A stretch of DNA of 9,264 nucleotides from an uncultured Acidimicrobiia bacterium (GCA_937949585.1 CALEDW010000159.1:1-9264), one strand, 5' to 3'; positions 1-7,000 are shown, counted from the first letter of the stretch. Made by a program: numbers and translations. Notes: generated from the letters alone by a model not told the origin.

Positions 1-152
1 CCTGGACGGTGCGGGTGCCGGGTCGGGCCTGGACCGGCGCCACCGGCGGGGACCCCGACGCCGACCCGCCGGTGCCGCCCCGCATGTGGCCCGATCTGGT
101 GCTCGACCCCCGCACGACCGGGACCACGGCCCTCGTGCTGGAGGTGTCGTGA
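1..152 (+). CDS. C-terminal end of an unrecognised protein (5' end outside window)
   Basis: An open frame enters from the left edge (first full codon at 3) and ends at the TGA at 150-152, giving 50 visible residues. The tail begins WTVRVPGRAWTG, passes through an Asp/Pro-rich stretch (GGDPDADPPVPP) and ends LVLDPRTTGTTALVLEVS. The end looks like alternating hydrophobic and polar beta-strand sequence; no family motif can be named. The TGA shares its A with the ATG of the next gene (TGATG), and that gene's ribosome binding site lies inside this reading frame, so the two are almost certainly one operon and translationally coupled. Since the next two genes are prepilin-like, this may be another minor pilin or pilus assembly factor, but that rests only on position. 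That the frame is coding is fairly sure; the function is unknown. Confidence 0.6.
   Translation, partial: WTVRVPGRAWTGATGGDPDADPPVPPRMWPDLVLDPRTTGTTALVLEVS
140..144 (+). promoter_or_regulatory. Shine-Dalgarno GGAGG for the PilW-like gene
   Basis: GGAGG lies 7 nt before the ATG at 152. It decides the start: the same frame is open further upstream from an ATG at 86, but the residues added there are charged and lie ahead of the prepilin leader, and that earlier start has no comparable site. Confidence 0.75.
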
Positions 153-808
153 TGCGGGCCAAGGGGGAGGGCGGCCAGACCTTGTTCGAGTCGATCACCG
201 TCGTGCTGCTGTTGGGCCTGGTACTCGGGGTCGTCTACCAGGGCATCGGGTCGCTCACCCGGGCCATCGACGGGGTCGACCGCCGCCTCCAGAACCTCGA
301 CGAGGCCCGGGTGCTCATGGGGGTGGTGAGCAAGGACCTGCGCACCGCCACCCGCCTCCAGGCCGGCACCGCCGCGTTCGCCCTCGCCGGCGACCGGGAG
401 GCGGTGTTCTACGCCAACCTGAACAACCCGGCCGGGGGCGGCGTCGCCGACAGCGGCCCGCGGCGGGTACGGATCTTCGTCGACGCCCAGGACCGGCTCA
501 TCGAGGAGGTCACCCGGCCCGACGCCACCTCGGTGCCGCCCGCCTACACCTACACCGGCCCGGCCACCCGCCGCTTCGTCGGCCGTTACGTCGCCAATCC
601 GCCGGCCCGGCCGATCTTCCGCTACCTCGACGTGAACGGCGAGGTCCTCGGACCCACACCGCTGGACGCCGACGCCCGCCTCGCGGTGCGGGCCGTGCAG
701 ATCACGCTGTCGATCCGCCGGGCCACGTCGCTGCCGGTGGCGCACACGACGCTGGTGAACACCGTGCGCCTGCCCAACCTCGACTACCAGGAGGCCATCG
801 GTGGCTGA
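152..808 (+). CDS. PilW/PulJ-type minor prepilin (type IV pilus or type II secretion-like pseudopilin)
   Basis: This 218-residue protein begins with a short basic leader (MRAKGEGG) followed by QTLFESITVVLLLGLVLGVV. That is the type III prepilin signal: peptidase cleavage is expected after Gly8, Glu13 is the conserved +5 glutamate used for pilin packing, and residues 14-33 form the hydrophobic N-terminal helix. Residues 42-70 (DRRLQNLDEARVLMGVVSKD...) match the amphipathic region typical of PilW/PulJ/ComGF-like minor pilins, and the rest is a beta-rich globular part. After cleavage and N-methylation by a prepilin peptidase it would sit in the inner membrane and take part in priming pilus or pseudopilus assembly. 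The start at 152 is fixed by GGAGG 7 nt upstream and by the leader. It overlaps the preceding stop by one base and the next gene by 8 nt. The prepilin nature is nearly certain; the PilW-versus-GspJ assignment is inferred from the downstream PilX-like gene and the helical pattern. Confidence 0.85.
   Translation: MRAKGEGGQTLFESITVVLLLGLVLGVVYQGIGSLTRAIDGVDRRLQNLDEARVLMGVVSKDLRTATRLQAGTAAFALAGDREAVFYANLNNPAGGGVADSGPRRVRIFVDAQDRLIEEVTRPDATSVPPAYTYTGPATRRFVGRYVANPPARPIFRYLDVNGEVLGPTPLDADARLAVRAVQITLSIRRATSLPVAHTTLVNTVRLPNLDYQEAIGG
789..794 (+). promoter_or_regulatory. Shine-Dalgarno AGGAGG for the PilX-like gene
   Basis: A perfect AGGAGG lies 6 nt before the GTG at 801, inside the last codons of the PilW-like gene. 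It supports GTG as the true start and an 8-nt coding overlap, the usual arrangement for coupled translation. Confidence 0.8.
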
Positions 809-2534
809 GCGCCCGGCCTGCCGGCACCGGCCCGCGGAGCGGGGCGTGGCGCTCATCACCGTGCTGCTCGCGCTCATGGCGCTGCTCGGGCTGTCGGCCG
901 CCGCGGTCGCCTACGGGGTCGGCTCCCAGCACCTGTCCCGGCGCGACCAGGACTGGAACGCGGCGCTGGCCGCAGCGGAGGCCGGGATCGACGACTACGT
1001 GTTCCGCCTCAACGAGAACGCCAACTACCACCAGTACTCGGCCGCGAACCCTCCGCCCGACGGCAACGGGGCGTTCGCCGGGTACGTGCCGGTCCCGGGT
1101 GGCACGGGGGTCTCCCGGTTCCGCTACCAGGTCGACACGGGCCGGCTCCCCGTCGACGGGACGATCACCCTCACCTCGACCGGCCGGGTGCGCGACGCGA
1201 AGCGCACGGTGCAGGCGACGCTGCGGCGCCGCTCGTTCATCGACTACCTGTACTACACCGACTACGAGACCCTCGACCCCGCCCTGTACCCCGGGCCGCA
1301 GTTCAACGGGGATCCCACCTACACCCCCACCCAGGCCGAGGCCAACTGCCGGCGCTACCAGTACCCGCCCGGCTCCACCCGGCCGTCGGGGTGCGTGGAG
1401 ATCAACTTCATCACCGCCGACGCGATCAACGGCCCGCTGCACAGCAACGACTCGCTGCTGGTGTGCGGGGCGCCCCGCTTCAACGGCGACACGTCCACCT
1501 CCTGGAACCGGAACCCGCCCCGGTACCGCACGAACTCCGGGTGCAACCCGAACGCGCCGGTGTTCGTGGTGCCGGGGGACCCCCGCTACCTGGCACCGCT
1601 GGCCATGCCGCCCTCGAACGCCGCGATCAAGGCCGAGACCCTGCCGGGGTCGGGCGGCTGCCTGTTCACCGGTCCCACCCGCATCGTGCTCCACGCGAAC
1701 GGCACGATGACGGTCACGTCCCCGTTCTCGCGACAGGTCAACGGTGCGTGCACCGTCGGCGGCACCGGGCCCCTGCCGGCCAACGGGGTGATCTACGTGC
1801 AGGGCGTGCCGGCCGACCCGGACGATCCCAACCACACCCCGGGCTGTCCGTACTCGAACCCGGCCCACCCGATCCCCGCCCTCATCGTCGCCGGCGACGC
1901 CACCACCTACGGGTGCCGGGTGGGGGACGCGTTCGTCGAGGGCACCCTGGCCGGGCAGCTCACGATTGCTGCCGAGAACAACGTGGTGATCACCGGTGAC
2001 CTCACCTACCAGGGCGGCGCCGCCGGGTCGAGCCTGCTGGGTCTCGTCGCCAACAACTTCGTGGAGGTCCGCCACCCCGTCCAGGTGCACACGACCACCT
2101 ACAGCCCGCCGTCGACGACCCAGCCCTCGGCGTGCAGTGCCACCTCGCCGGCGCCCGGCGGTTGGGAGCGCACCCACTGGGTCCGTGACGGCCAAGGTCG
2201 CTACGTCCAGCGGATCTGCTCCCGCAACCTGGCCCCGGTGCCGACGAACCGCACCGTGTACGCCGCGATCCTGTCGGTGAACCACTCGTTCCGGCTCCCC
2301 CAGCACAACCGGGGAGCGCCGCTGGGCACCCTCACCGTGCACGGCGCGATCGCCCAGCGGTTCCGCGGGCCGGTGGGTACCACCTCGGGCGGCACCGTGC
2401 AGACCGGCTATGCCAAGCACTACGTGTACGACCAGCGGCTGCGCTACCTGTCGCCGCCCAAGTTCCTCGACCCGGTCGCCGCGGCCTGGCAGGTGGCGAC
2501 CTGGCGGGAGGTGCGGGTCCCCGCCGAACACTGA
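801..2534 (+). CDS. PilX-type pilus assembly protein with large extracellular cysteine-containing domain
   Basis: This 577-residue protein has a PilX N-terminal region: an Arg/Gly leader (ERG at 13-15), a hydrophobic segment at about 16-38 (VALITVLLALMALLGLSAAA) and the hallmark AALAAAEAGIDDYVFRLN at 54-71. If cleaved after Gly15 the +5 residue is Thr, not Glu; loss of the +5 Glu is known in GspK-type tip pseudopilins. Residues 145-577 are a large exported domain. INGPLHSNDSLLVCG (210-223) and NNVVITGDLTYQG (393-405) look like the beta-helix-like modules (DUF4900-type) found in large PilX-like proteins. The C-terminus has a conserved-looking block: HGAIAQRFRGPVG (514-526), GYAKHYVYDQRL (536-547), then SPPKFLDPV. 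Ten cysteines follow the membrane segment (183, 198, 222, 248, 287, 317, 349, 372, 445, 473), an even number that would suit disulfides outside the cell. It overlaps the PilW-like gene by 8 nt, so both are likely subunits of one pilus tip or priming complex. The family call is strong; the exact role is not known. Confidence 0.82.
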   Translation: MAERPACRHRPAERGVALITVLLALMALLGLSAAAVAYGVGSQHLSRRDQDWNAALAAAEAGIDDYVFRLNENANYHQYSAANPPPDGNGAFAGYVPVPGGTGVSRFRYQVDTGRLPVDGTITLTSTGRVRDAKRTVQATLRRRSFIDYLYYTDYETLDPALYPGPQFNGDPTYTPTQAEANCRRYQYPPGSTRPSGCVEINFITADAINGPLHSNDSLLVCGAPRFNGDTSTSWNRNPPRYRTNSGCNPNAPVFVVPGDPRYLAPLAMPPSNAAIKAETLPGSGGCLFTGPTRIVLHANGTMTVTSPFSRQVNGACTVGGTGPLPANGVIYVQGVPADPDDPNHTPGCPYSNPAHPIPALIVAGDATTYGCRVGDAFVEGTLAGQLTIAAENNVVITGDLTYQGGAAGSSLLGLVANNFVEVRHPVQVHTTTYSPPSTTQPSACSATSPAPGGWERTHWVRDGQGRYVQRICSRNLAPVPTNRTVYAAILSVNHSFRLPQHNRGAPLGTLTVHGAIAQRFRGPVGTTSGGTVQTGYAKHYVYDQRLRYLSPPKFLDPVAAAWQVATWREVRVPAEH

Positions 2535-2544
2535 CCCCGCGTCG

Positions 2545-2561
2545 CCGGCGGGGGCCGCCGG
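2545..2561 (+). repeat. GC-only inverted repeat between the pilin operon and hisS
   Basis: CCGGCGG (2545-2551) and its exact complement CCGCCGG (2555-2561) are separated by GGG, and in RNA one further G-U pair is possible at the base. It starts 11 nt after the PilX-like stop codon and ends directly at the -10-like box of hisS. There is no following U-tract, so it does not qualify as a standard intrinsic terminator. It could slow or end transcription of the pilin operon, act as an operator over the hisS promoter, or be a chance product of the high GC content. Confidence 0.4.
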
Positions 2562-2567
2562 TAGCAT
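2562..2567 (+). promoter_or_regulatory. Probable -10 box (TAGCAT) for leaderless hisS transcription
   Basis: TAGCAT fits the TANNNT pattern of actinobacterial -10 elements and ends 8 nt before the GTG of hisS, so transcription would start at or next to the start codon. There is no Shine-Dalgarno sequence upstream of this GTG, which agrees with a leaderless message. No TTGACA-like -35 is visible at 16-19 nt spacing. The same nine bases GCCGGTAGC precede alaS. Confidence 0.6.
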
Positions 2568-2575
2568 CGCCGCCC

Positions 2576-3892
2576 GTGCCCGCCACCCGCCTCAGCGCCC
2601 CGGTGGGGATGCACGACGTGCTGCCCCCCGACTCGGCGGCGTGGGCCGAGGCCGTGACCCGGTTCGCCCGGCTCGCCGACCGGTACGGCTACGGGCTGGC
2701 CGTCACCCCGATCCTCGAGCACGCCGAGGTGTTCCGCCGGATCGGGGAGCACACCGACGTGGTCGCCAAGGAGATGTACGAGCTCACCGACCGGTCCGGC
2801 CGGCGCCTCGCCCTGCGACCCGAGGGCACCGCCTCGGTGGTGCGGGCCTACGCCCAGCACCGCCCCACCCCGCCGTGGAAGGTGTGGTACGTGGCGCCGA
2901 ACTTCCGCTACGAGCGCCCCCAGCGGGGCCGGTACCGCCAGCACTGGCAGCTGGGGGTGGAGGCGATCGGCGCCGCCGACCCCGAACTCGACGTCGAGTG
3001 CATCGCGCTGGCCTGGGCGACGGCGACCGAGATGGGGGTCCCGGCGCTGCGGTTGCTGGTGAACTCGATGGGTGACCCCGAGGAGCGGCCCGGGTACCTG
3101 GAGGCACTGCGCGCCCACCTGCGCCGCGCCGGCGCCGGGCTCGGGGAGGCGTTCCTGGCCCGGGTGGAGGCCAACCCCTTGCGGGTCCTGGACGCCAAGG
3201 ACCCCGACTGGCAGGAGGTGATCGAGCGGGCGCCGCAGCTCGCCGAGCACCTGGGGGCCGCGGCCCGGGCCCACTTCGAGGCGGTGCAGGCGGGGCTGCG
3301 GGACCTGGGCATCCCCTACGAGCTCGCCCCCCGGTTGGTGCGGGGCTTCGACTACTACACCCGCACCACGTTCGAGCTGCAGACCGACGTCCTGGACGCC
3401 GCGCAGAACGCCGTCGGCGGCGGGGGCCGCTACGACCGGCTCGTGGAGGAGATGGGCGGGCCCGCCACCCCGGCGATCGGGTTCGCGATGGGCGTGGAGC
3501 GCCTCGTGCTCGCGGCCGGGCTCACCGGGCGCGTCGCCGACCGGCCCCGCCTCGACGCGTTCGTGATCGACGCGCTCGGTCCCGACGGGGCCCGGGAGGC
3601 GATCCTCGTGCTCGCCGAGCTGCGGGCCGCGGGCCTGCGCGCCGACCGGGCCTACGGCGGGCGGTCCCTCAAGGGTCAGTGGCGCGCCGCCGACCGGGCG
3701 CGGGCCCGCTACGGCGTCATGCTCGCCCCGGCCGAGCTCGCCCGGGGTGCGGTGGTGGTCAAGGACCTGGCATCCGGCGGCCAGGTCGAGGTGAGCCGGA
3801 GCGCCCTCGTCGGCTGGCTGCAGGCCCGAACCGCGCCCGCCGGTGCCGCACCCCCGCCGCCGCCCGCGGCCGGCGAGGCCGTCGACCCGTGA
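2576..3892 (+). CDS. hisS: Histidyl-tRNA synthetase (HisRS, class IIa)
   Basis: This cytosolic enzyme charges tRNA-His with histidine using ATP. The 438-residue product has the full HisRS layout. The N-terminus reads SAPVGMHDVLPP (7-18), the counterpart of the family's usual KGxxDxLP entry. LRPEGTASVVRAY (80-92) and class II motif 2 (FRYERPQRGRYRQHWQLG, 110-127) follow. The histidine-specific signature LVRGFDYYTRTTFE is at 254-267, a Gly-rich loop AVGGGGRYDRLV at 279-290, and motif 3 AIGFAMGVERL at 300-310. Residues 326-415 form the anticodon-binding domain (YGGRSLKGQWRAADRA at 360-375). The GTG at 2576 is chosen because the residues before the first Met (codon 12) align with the family and a -10-like box sits just upstream. 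A Pro/Ala tail (419-438) extends past the normal fold. The stop overlaps the aspS start by one base. Size and motifs are ordinary and the call is secure. Confidence 0.97.
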   Translation: MPATRLSAPVGMHDVLPPDSAAWAEAVTRFARLADRYGYGLAVTPILEHAEVFRRIGEHTDVVAKEMYELTDRSGRRLALRPEGTASVVRAYAQHRPTPPWKVWYVAPNFRYERPQRGRYRQHWQLGVEAIGAADPELDVECIALAWATATEMGVPALRLLVNSMGDPEERPGYLEALRAHLRRAGAGLGEAFLARVEANPLRVLDAKDPDWQEVIERAPQLAEHLGAAARAHFEAVQAGLRDLGIPYELAPRLVRGFDYYTRTTFELQTDVLDAAQNAVGGGGRYDRLVEEMGGPATPAIGFAMGVERLVLAAGLTGRVADRPRLDAFVIDALGPDGAREAILVLAELRAAGLRADRAYGGRSLKGQWRAADRARARYGVMLAPAELARGAVVVKDLASGGQVEVSRSALVGWLQARTAPAGAAPPPPPAAGEAVDP

Positions 3893-5640
3893 TGCGCACC
3901 CACCGGCCCGGTCTGCTCGGCGAGACCGAGGTCGGGACCGAGGTCGTGCTGTGCGGGTGGGTCGCGGCGCTGCGGGACCAGGGCGGCGTGGTGTTCCTCG
4001 ACCTGCGTGACGCCACCGGGATCGTGCAGGTCGTGGCCGACCCGGCCGGTGTGGAGGGCGGCGACGTGCACGAGGTGCGCCGCGAATGGGTGCTGCGGGT
4101 CACCGGCGAGCTGCGCCGCCGCCCCCCCGGCACCGAGAACCCGGCGCTGGGCACCGGGACCGTGGAGGTCGCGGCGCGCCGCCTCGAGGTGCTGAACCGG
4201 GCCGAGCCGCCCCCGATGCGCCTCGACGATCGGGGCGGGGAGGTCGACGAGGTGCTGCGCCTCCGGCACCGCTACCTCGACCTGCGGCGCCCGTCGATGC
4301 AGGCCAACCTGCGGCTCCGGGCCCGGGTGAACGCGGCGTTGCGGGCCTCGATGGCCGCCCAGGGGTTCGTCGAGGTCGAGACCCCGATGCTCGTGGCCTC
4401 CACCCCCGAGGGCGCCCGGGACTTCGTCGTGCCGTCCCGGCTGCACCCGGGCCGGTTCTACGCCCTGCCCCAGAGCCCGCAGCTGTTCAAGCAGCTGCTC
4501 ATGGTCGGCGGCGTCGACCGGTACTTCCAGATCGCCCGCTGCCTGCGCGACGAGGACCTGCGCGCCGACCGGCAGTTCGAGTTCATGCAGTACGACGCCG
4601 AGATGTCCTTCGCGGACGAGGAGGACGTGATCGGGGTGGTGACCGAGGCGGTCGCCGCGGCCGTGGAGGCCGCCACCGGACGGCGGCCCGACCCGCCGGA
4701 CCGGCTCACCTGGACGGAGGCGATGGACCGCTACGGCACCGACAAGCCCGACCTGCGCTTCGGGATGCCGATCGTCGACGTCACCGCCGTGTTCGCCGGC
4801 ACCGGGTTCCGGGCGGTGCAGGCGGAGGCGGTACGGGCCCTGGTGGTGCCGGGCGGCGCCACGATGGGCCGGGCGGCGCGGGACCGGCTGGTCGAGCGGG
4901 CCCGGGAGCGCGGCGCGCCGGGTCTGCTCACCTACCGGGTGGCCGGCGGCGACGTCGAGGGCCCGGGCGCCCAGCACCTGTCGGCGGCCGAACGTTCGGG
5001 CCTGCTCGGTGCGACCGGGGCCGGCGACGGCGACCTCGTGCTCGTGGTGGCCGCCGACCCCCGCACCGCCGCCGGGGCCCTCGGCGTGCTGCGCAACGAC
5101 CTCGGCCGGCCGCCGGTGTCCGAAGGTGGGGTGCGCCTGGCCTGGGTCACCGAGTTCCCCCTCTTCGAGGCCGTCGACGAGCAGGGCCGCCCGGTGCCGG
5201 CCCACCACCCGTTCACCGCCCCCCATCCCGACGACCTCGACCTGCTGCGGTCGGGCCGGCCGGAGGAACTCCTGCGGGTGCGGTCCCGGGCCTACGACCT
5301 GGTCTGCAACGGCTGGGAGCTCGGGTCCGGCAGTGTCCGGATCCACGACGCCGCGGTGCAGGCCCTGGTGTTCGAGCGGCTCGGGATCGGCCCCGAGGCC
5401 GCCGAGACCCGCTTCGGGTTCCTGTTGGAGGCCTTCCGCTACGGCGCCCCGCCGCACGCCGGGTTCGCGTTCGGGATCGACCGGCTGGTGGCGATCCTCG
5501 CCGGCGAGGAGAATATCCGGGAGGTGATCGCGTTCCCCAAGACCGCGTCCGGCACCGACCCGCTCACCGGGGCCCCGACGCCGCTGCCCGCACAGCACCT
5601 GCAGGAGCTCGGCTTGGCGCTCCGGGTGCGGCCCGCCTGA
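3892..5640 (+). CDS. aspS: Aspartyl-tRNA synthetase (bacterial AspRS, class IIb; possibly Asp/Asn type)
   Basis: This enzyme loads aspartate on tRNA-Asp, and on tRNA-Asn too if non-discriminating. The 582 residues match the bacterial AspRS length. The OB-fold anticodon-binding domain comes first (LCGWVAALRDQGGVVFLDLRD, residues 20-40). The catalytic core includes RHRYLDLRRP (125-134), TPEGARDFVVPSR (171-183), ALPQSPQLFKQLLM (191-204), motif 2 LRDEDLRADRQFEFMQYDAE (218-237), YGTDKPDLRFG (281-291) and motif 3 FGIDRLVAILAGEENIREVIAFPKT (527-551). The GAD insertion typical of bacterial enzymes spans about 295-420. The ATG at 3892 overlaps the hisS stop (TGATG). A GTG one codon earlier is a possible alternative. 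The frame is open further upstream within hisS, but the extra residues are basic low-complexity and not AspRS-like. Only a weak GAGG lies upstream, so translation probably depends on coupling to hisS. Gln30 replaces the His or Leu common in the loop that separates the two specificity types. Confidence 0.97.
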   Translation: MRTHRPGLLGETEVGTEVVLCGWVAALRDQGGVVFLDLRDATGIVQVVADPAGVEGGDVHEVRREWVLRVTGELRRRPPGTENPALGTGTVEVAARRLEVLNRAEPPPMRLDDRGGEVDEVLRLRHRYLDLRRPSMQANLRLRARVNAALRASMAAQGFVEVETPMLVASTPEGARDFVVPSRLHPGRFYALPQSPQLFKQLLMVGGVDRYFQIARCLRDEDLRADRQFEFMQYDAEMSFADEEDVIGVVTEAVAAAVEAATGRRPDPPDRLTWTEAMDRYGTDKPDLRFGMPIVDVTAVFAGTGFRAVQAEAVRALVVPGGATMGRAARDRLVERARERGAPGLLTYRVAGGDVEGPGAQHLSAAERSGLLGATGAGDGDLVLVVAADPRTAAGALGVLRNDLGRPPVSEGGVRLAWVTEFPLFEAVDEQGRPVPAHHPFTAPHPDDLDLLRSGRPEELLRVRSRAYDLVCNGWELGSGSVRIHDAAVQALVFERLGIGPEAAETRFGFLLEAFRYGAPPHAGFAFGIDRLVAILAGEENIREVIAFPKTASGTDPLTGAPTPLPAQHLQELGLALRVRPA

Positions 5641-5646
5641 GCGTGG

Positions 5647-5652
5647 CAGGAT
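5647..5652 (+). promoter_or_regulatory. Possible -10 box (CAGGAT) for leaderless rarA transcription
   Basis: CAGGAT ends 7 nt before the GTG at 5660, the spacing seen at the alaS candidate and one less than at hisS. It departs from TANNNT at the first base, and no -35 is visible. It lies in the short gap after aspS, so rarA may be made from its own start as well as by read-through from aspS. Confidence 0.4.
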
Positions 5653-5659
5653 GCGGGCC

Positions 5660-6994
5660 GTGGCCGGCGTCGACCTGTTCGGGGACGCAGCCGAGGCCGC
5701 CATGGCTGCGGAGGCGCCGTTGGCGGAGCGGCTCCGGCCCCGGGACCTCGACGAGCTGCTCGGCCACGACCACCTCCTCGGGCCCGGCCGGGCGCTGCGC
5801 GTGCTCATCGAGACCGACCGGCTCGGAAGCATCGTGCTGTGGGGCCCGCCCGGCACCGGCAAGACCACGCTCGCCCGCATCATCGCCCGCCGGACCCGCA
5901 AGGCCTTCGAGCCGCTGTCCGCGGTGAGCGCCGGTGTGTCCGAGGTGCGGGCGGTCGTGGAGCGCGCCCGGCGCCGGCTCGGCGAACACGGCCGGGGCAC
6001 GATCCTGTTCCTGGACGAGATCCACCGGTTCACCCGCACCCAGCAGGACGCGCTCCTGCCGCACCTGGAGGACGGGCTCCTGCGCCTCGTGGGGGCCACC
6101 ACCGAGAACCCCTTCACGTCGCTCACCGCGCCGCTGCTCAGCCGTTCCCACCTCTTCCGGCTCGAGCCGCTGACCGCCCGCGACGTGACGGCCCTGCTCC
6201 GCCGCGCGCTCGCCGACGAGCGCGGCCTGGCCGGTACCGGTCTGCGGGCGGACCCCGGGGCGCTGGAGCTCCTGGCCGACCGGGCCGACGGCGACGCCCG
6301 CCACGCGCTCGGCGCGCTCGAGGTCGCGGCGTCGCTGGCCGCCGCCGCCGGCCGGTCGGTCATCGGTCGGGAGGACGCCGAGACGGCGCTGGCGATGCGG
6401 GCGCTGCGGTACGGGCCCGACGAGCACTACGACGTCGCCTCGGCGTTCATCAAGAGCGTCCGGGGCTCCGATCCCGACGCCGGCCTCTACTGGCTGGCCC
6501 GGATGCTGGAGGCGGGAGAGGATCCCCGCTTCATCGCCCGGCGCCTGGTCATCCTCGCCTCCGAGGACGTGGGGCTCGCCGACCCGCACGCCCTGCCCCT
6601 GGCGGTCGCCGCGGCGGAAGCCGTGGAGCGGGTCGGGTTGCCCGAGGCCCGGCTGAACCTCGCCCACGCCGTGGTGTACCTGGCCCGGGCCCCGAAATCC
6701 GACCGGGTCACCAGGGCCCTCGCCGCCGCGACCGCCGACGTGCGGGACCGTCCGGCCGGGGCGGTACCGCCGCCGTTGCGCGACGCGCACCTGTCCGGCA
6801 CCCGTCGGCTCGGCCACGGGGTCGGGTACCGCTCGCCGCACGAGGACCCCGCAGGAGCCGCCGCCCAGGAGTACCGCCCGCCCGAGGTGGCCGGCCGCCG
6901 CTACTACCACCCCTCCGGCGCCGGCGACGACGTCGCCCGGCCCGGCCGTCCCGCGGCGGCCACCGGGGACCCGCAGGGAGACCCGGCGGGGTGA
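5660..6994 (+). CDS. rarA: Replication-associated recombination protein A (RarA/MgsA, AAA+ ATPase)
   Basis: RarA is an AAA+ ATPase related to clamp loaders and eukaryotic Mgs1/WRNIP1 that acts at stalled replication forks and interacts with SSB. From the GTG at 5660 it is 444 residues, the usual size. Motifs in order: GVDLFGDAAEA (3-13), APLAERLRPRDLDELLGHDHLLGPG (19-43), Walker A GPPGTGKTT (62-70), Walker B ILFLDEIHRF (115-124), sensor 1 VGATTENPF (144-152), the arginine-finger region LLSRSHLFRLEPL (159-171) and sensor 2 DGDARHALGALE (210-221). The oligomerisation domain holds HYDVASAFIKSVRGSDPDAGLYWLARML (256-283) and ILASEDVGLADP (298-309), and a C-terminal GVGYRSPHED (387-396) and RRYYHP (413-418) complete it. 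An ATG three codons earlier (5651) is in frame, but family members begin close to the DLF motif and the -10-like hexamer overlaps that ATG, so GTG is preferred. About 24 extra Gly/Pro/Asp-rich residues follow the conserved end. The function is secure; the start is moderately sure. Confidence 0.94.
   Translation: MAGVDLFGDAAEAAMAAEAPLAERLRPRDLDELLGHDHLLGPGRALRVLIETDRLGSIVLWGPPGTGKTTLARIIARRTRKAFEPLSAVSAGVSEVRAVVERARRRLGEHGRGTILFLDEIHRFTRTQQDALLPHLEDGLLRLVGATTENPFTSLTAPLLSRSHLFRLEPLTARDVTALLRRALADERGLAGTGLRADPGALELLADRADGDARHALGALEVAASLAAAAGRSVIGREDAETALAMRALRYGPDEHYDVASAFIKSVRGSDPDAGLYWLARMLEAGEDPRFIARRLVILASEDVGLADPHALPLAVAAAEAVERVGLPEARLNLAHAVVYLARAPKSDRVTRALAAATADVRDRPAGAVPPPLRDAHLSGTRRLGHGVGYRSPHEDPAGAAAQEYRPPEVAGRRYYHPSGAGDDVARPGRPAAATGDPQGDPAG
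6988..6994 (+). promoter_or_regulatory. Shine-Dalgarno-like GGGGTGA for the DUF948-like gene
   Basis: GGGGTGA, close to the ideal GGAGGTGA, lies 6 nt before the GTG at 7001 and includes the rarA stop codon. It supports GTG as the start and translation following directly on rarA. Confidence 0.5.
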
Positions 6995-7000
6995 GCGGGC

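Noticed and set aside
86..151. Upstream extension of the PilW-like gene to an ATG at 86
   Set aside because: The extra 22 residues are non-hydrophobic and lie inside the preceding gene; the start at 152 has GGAGG at ideal spacing and gives a proper short prepilin leader.
702..2567. A 621-codon open frame on the minus strand across the PilX-like gene
   Set aside because: Composition is Gly/Val/Arg/His repeats typical of a shadow frame; the + strand frame has a prepilin-like N-terminus and a good ribosome binding site.
3679..3891. Upstream extension of aspS within hisS
   Set aside because: The added residues are basic low-complexity sequence not found in AspRS, and the TGATG overlap at 3892 gives a normal N-terminus.
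3709..6363. An 884-codon open frame on the minus strand across aspS and rarA
   Set aside because: Same reason: it mirrors aspS and rarA codons, starts Ser/Arg/Ala-rich and becomes Gly/His/Val-rich, with no motif.
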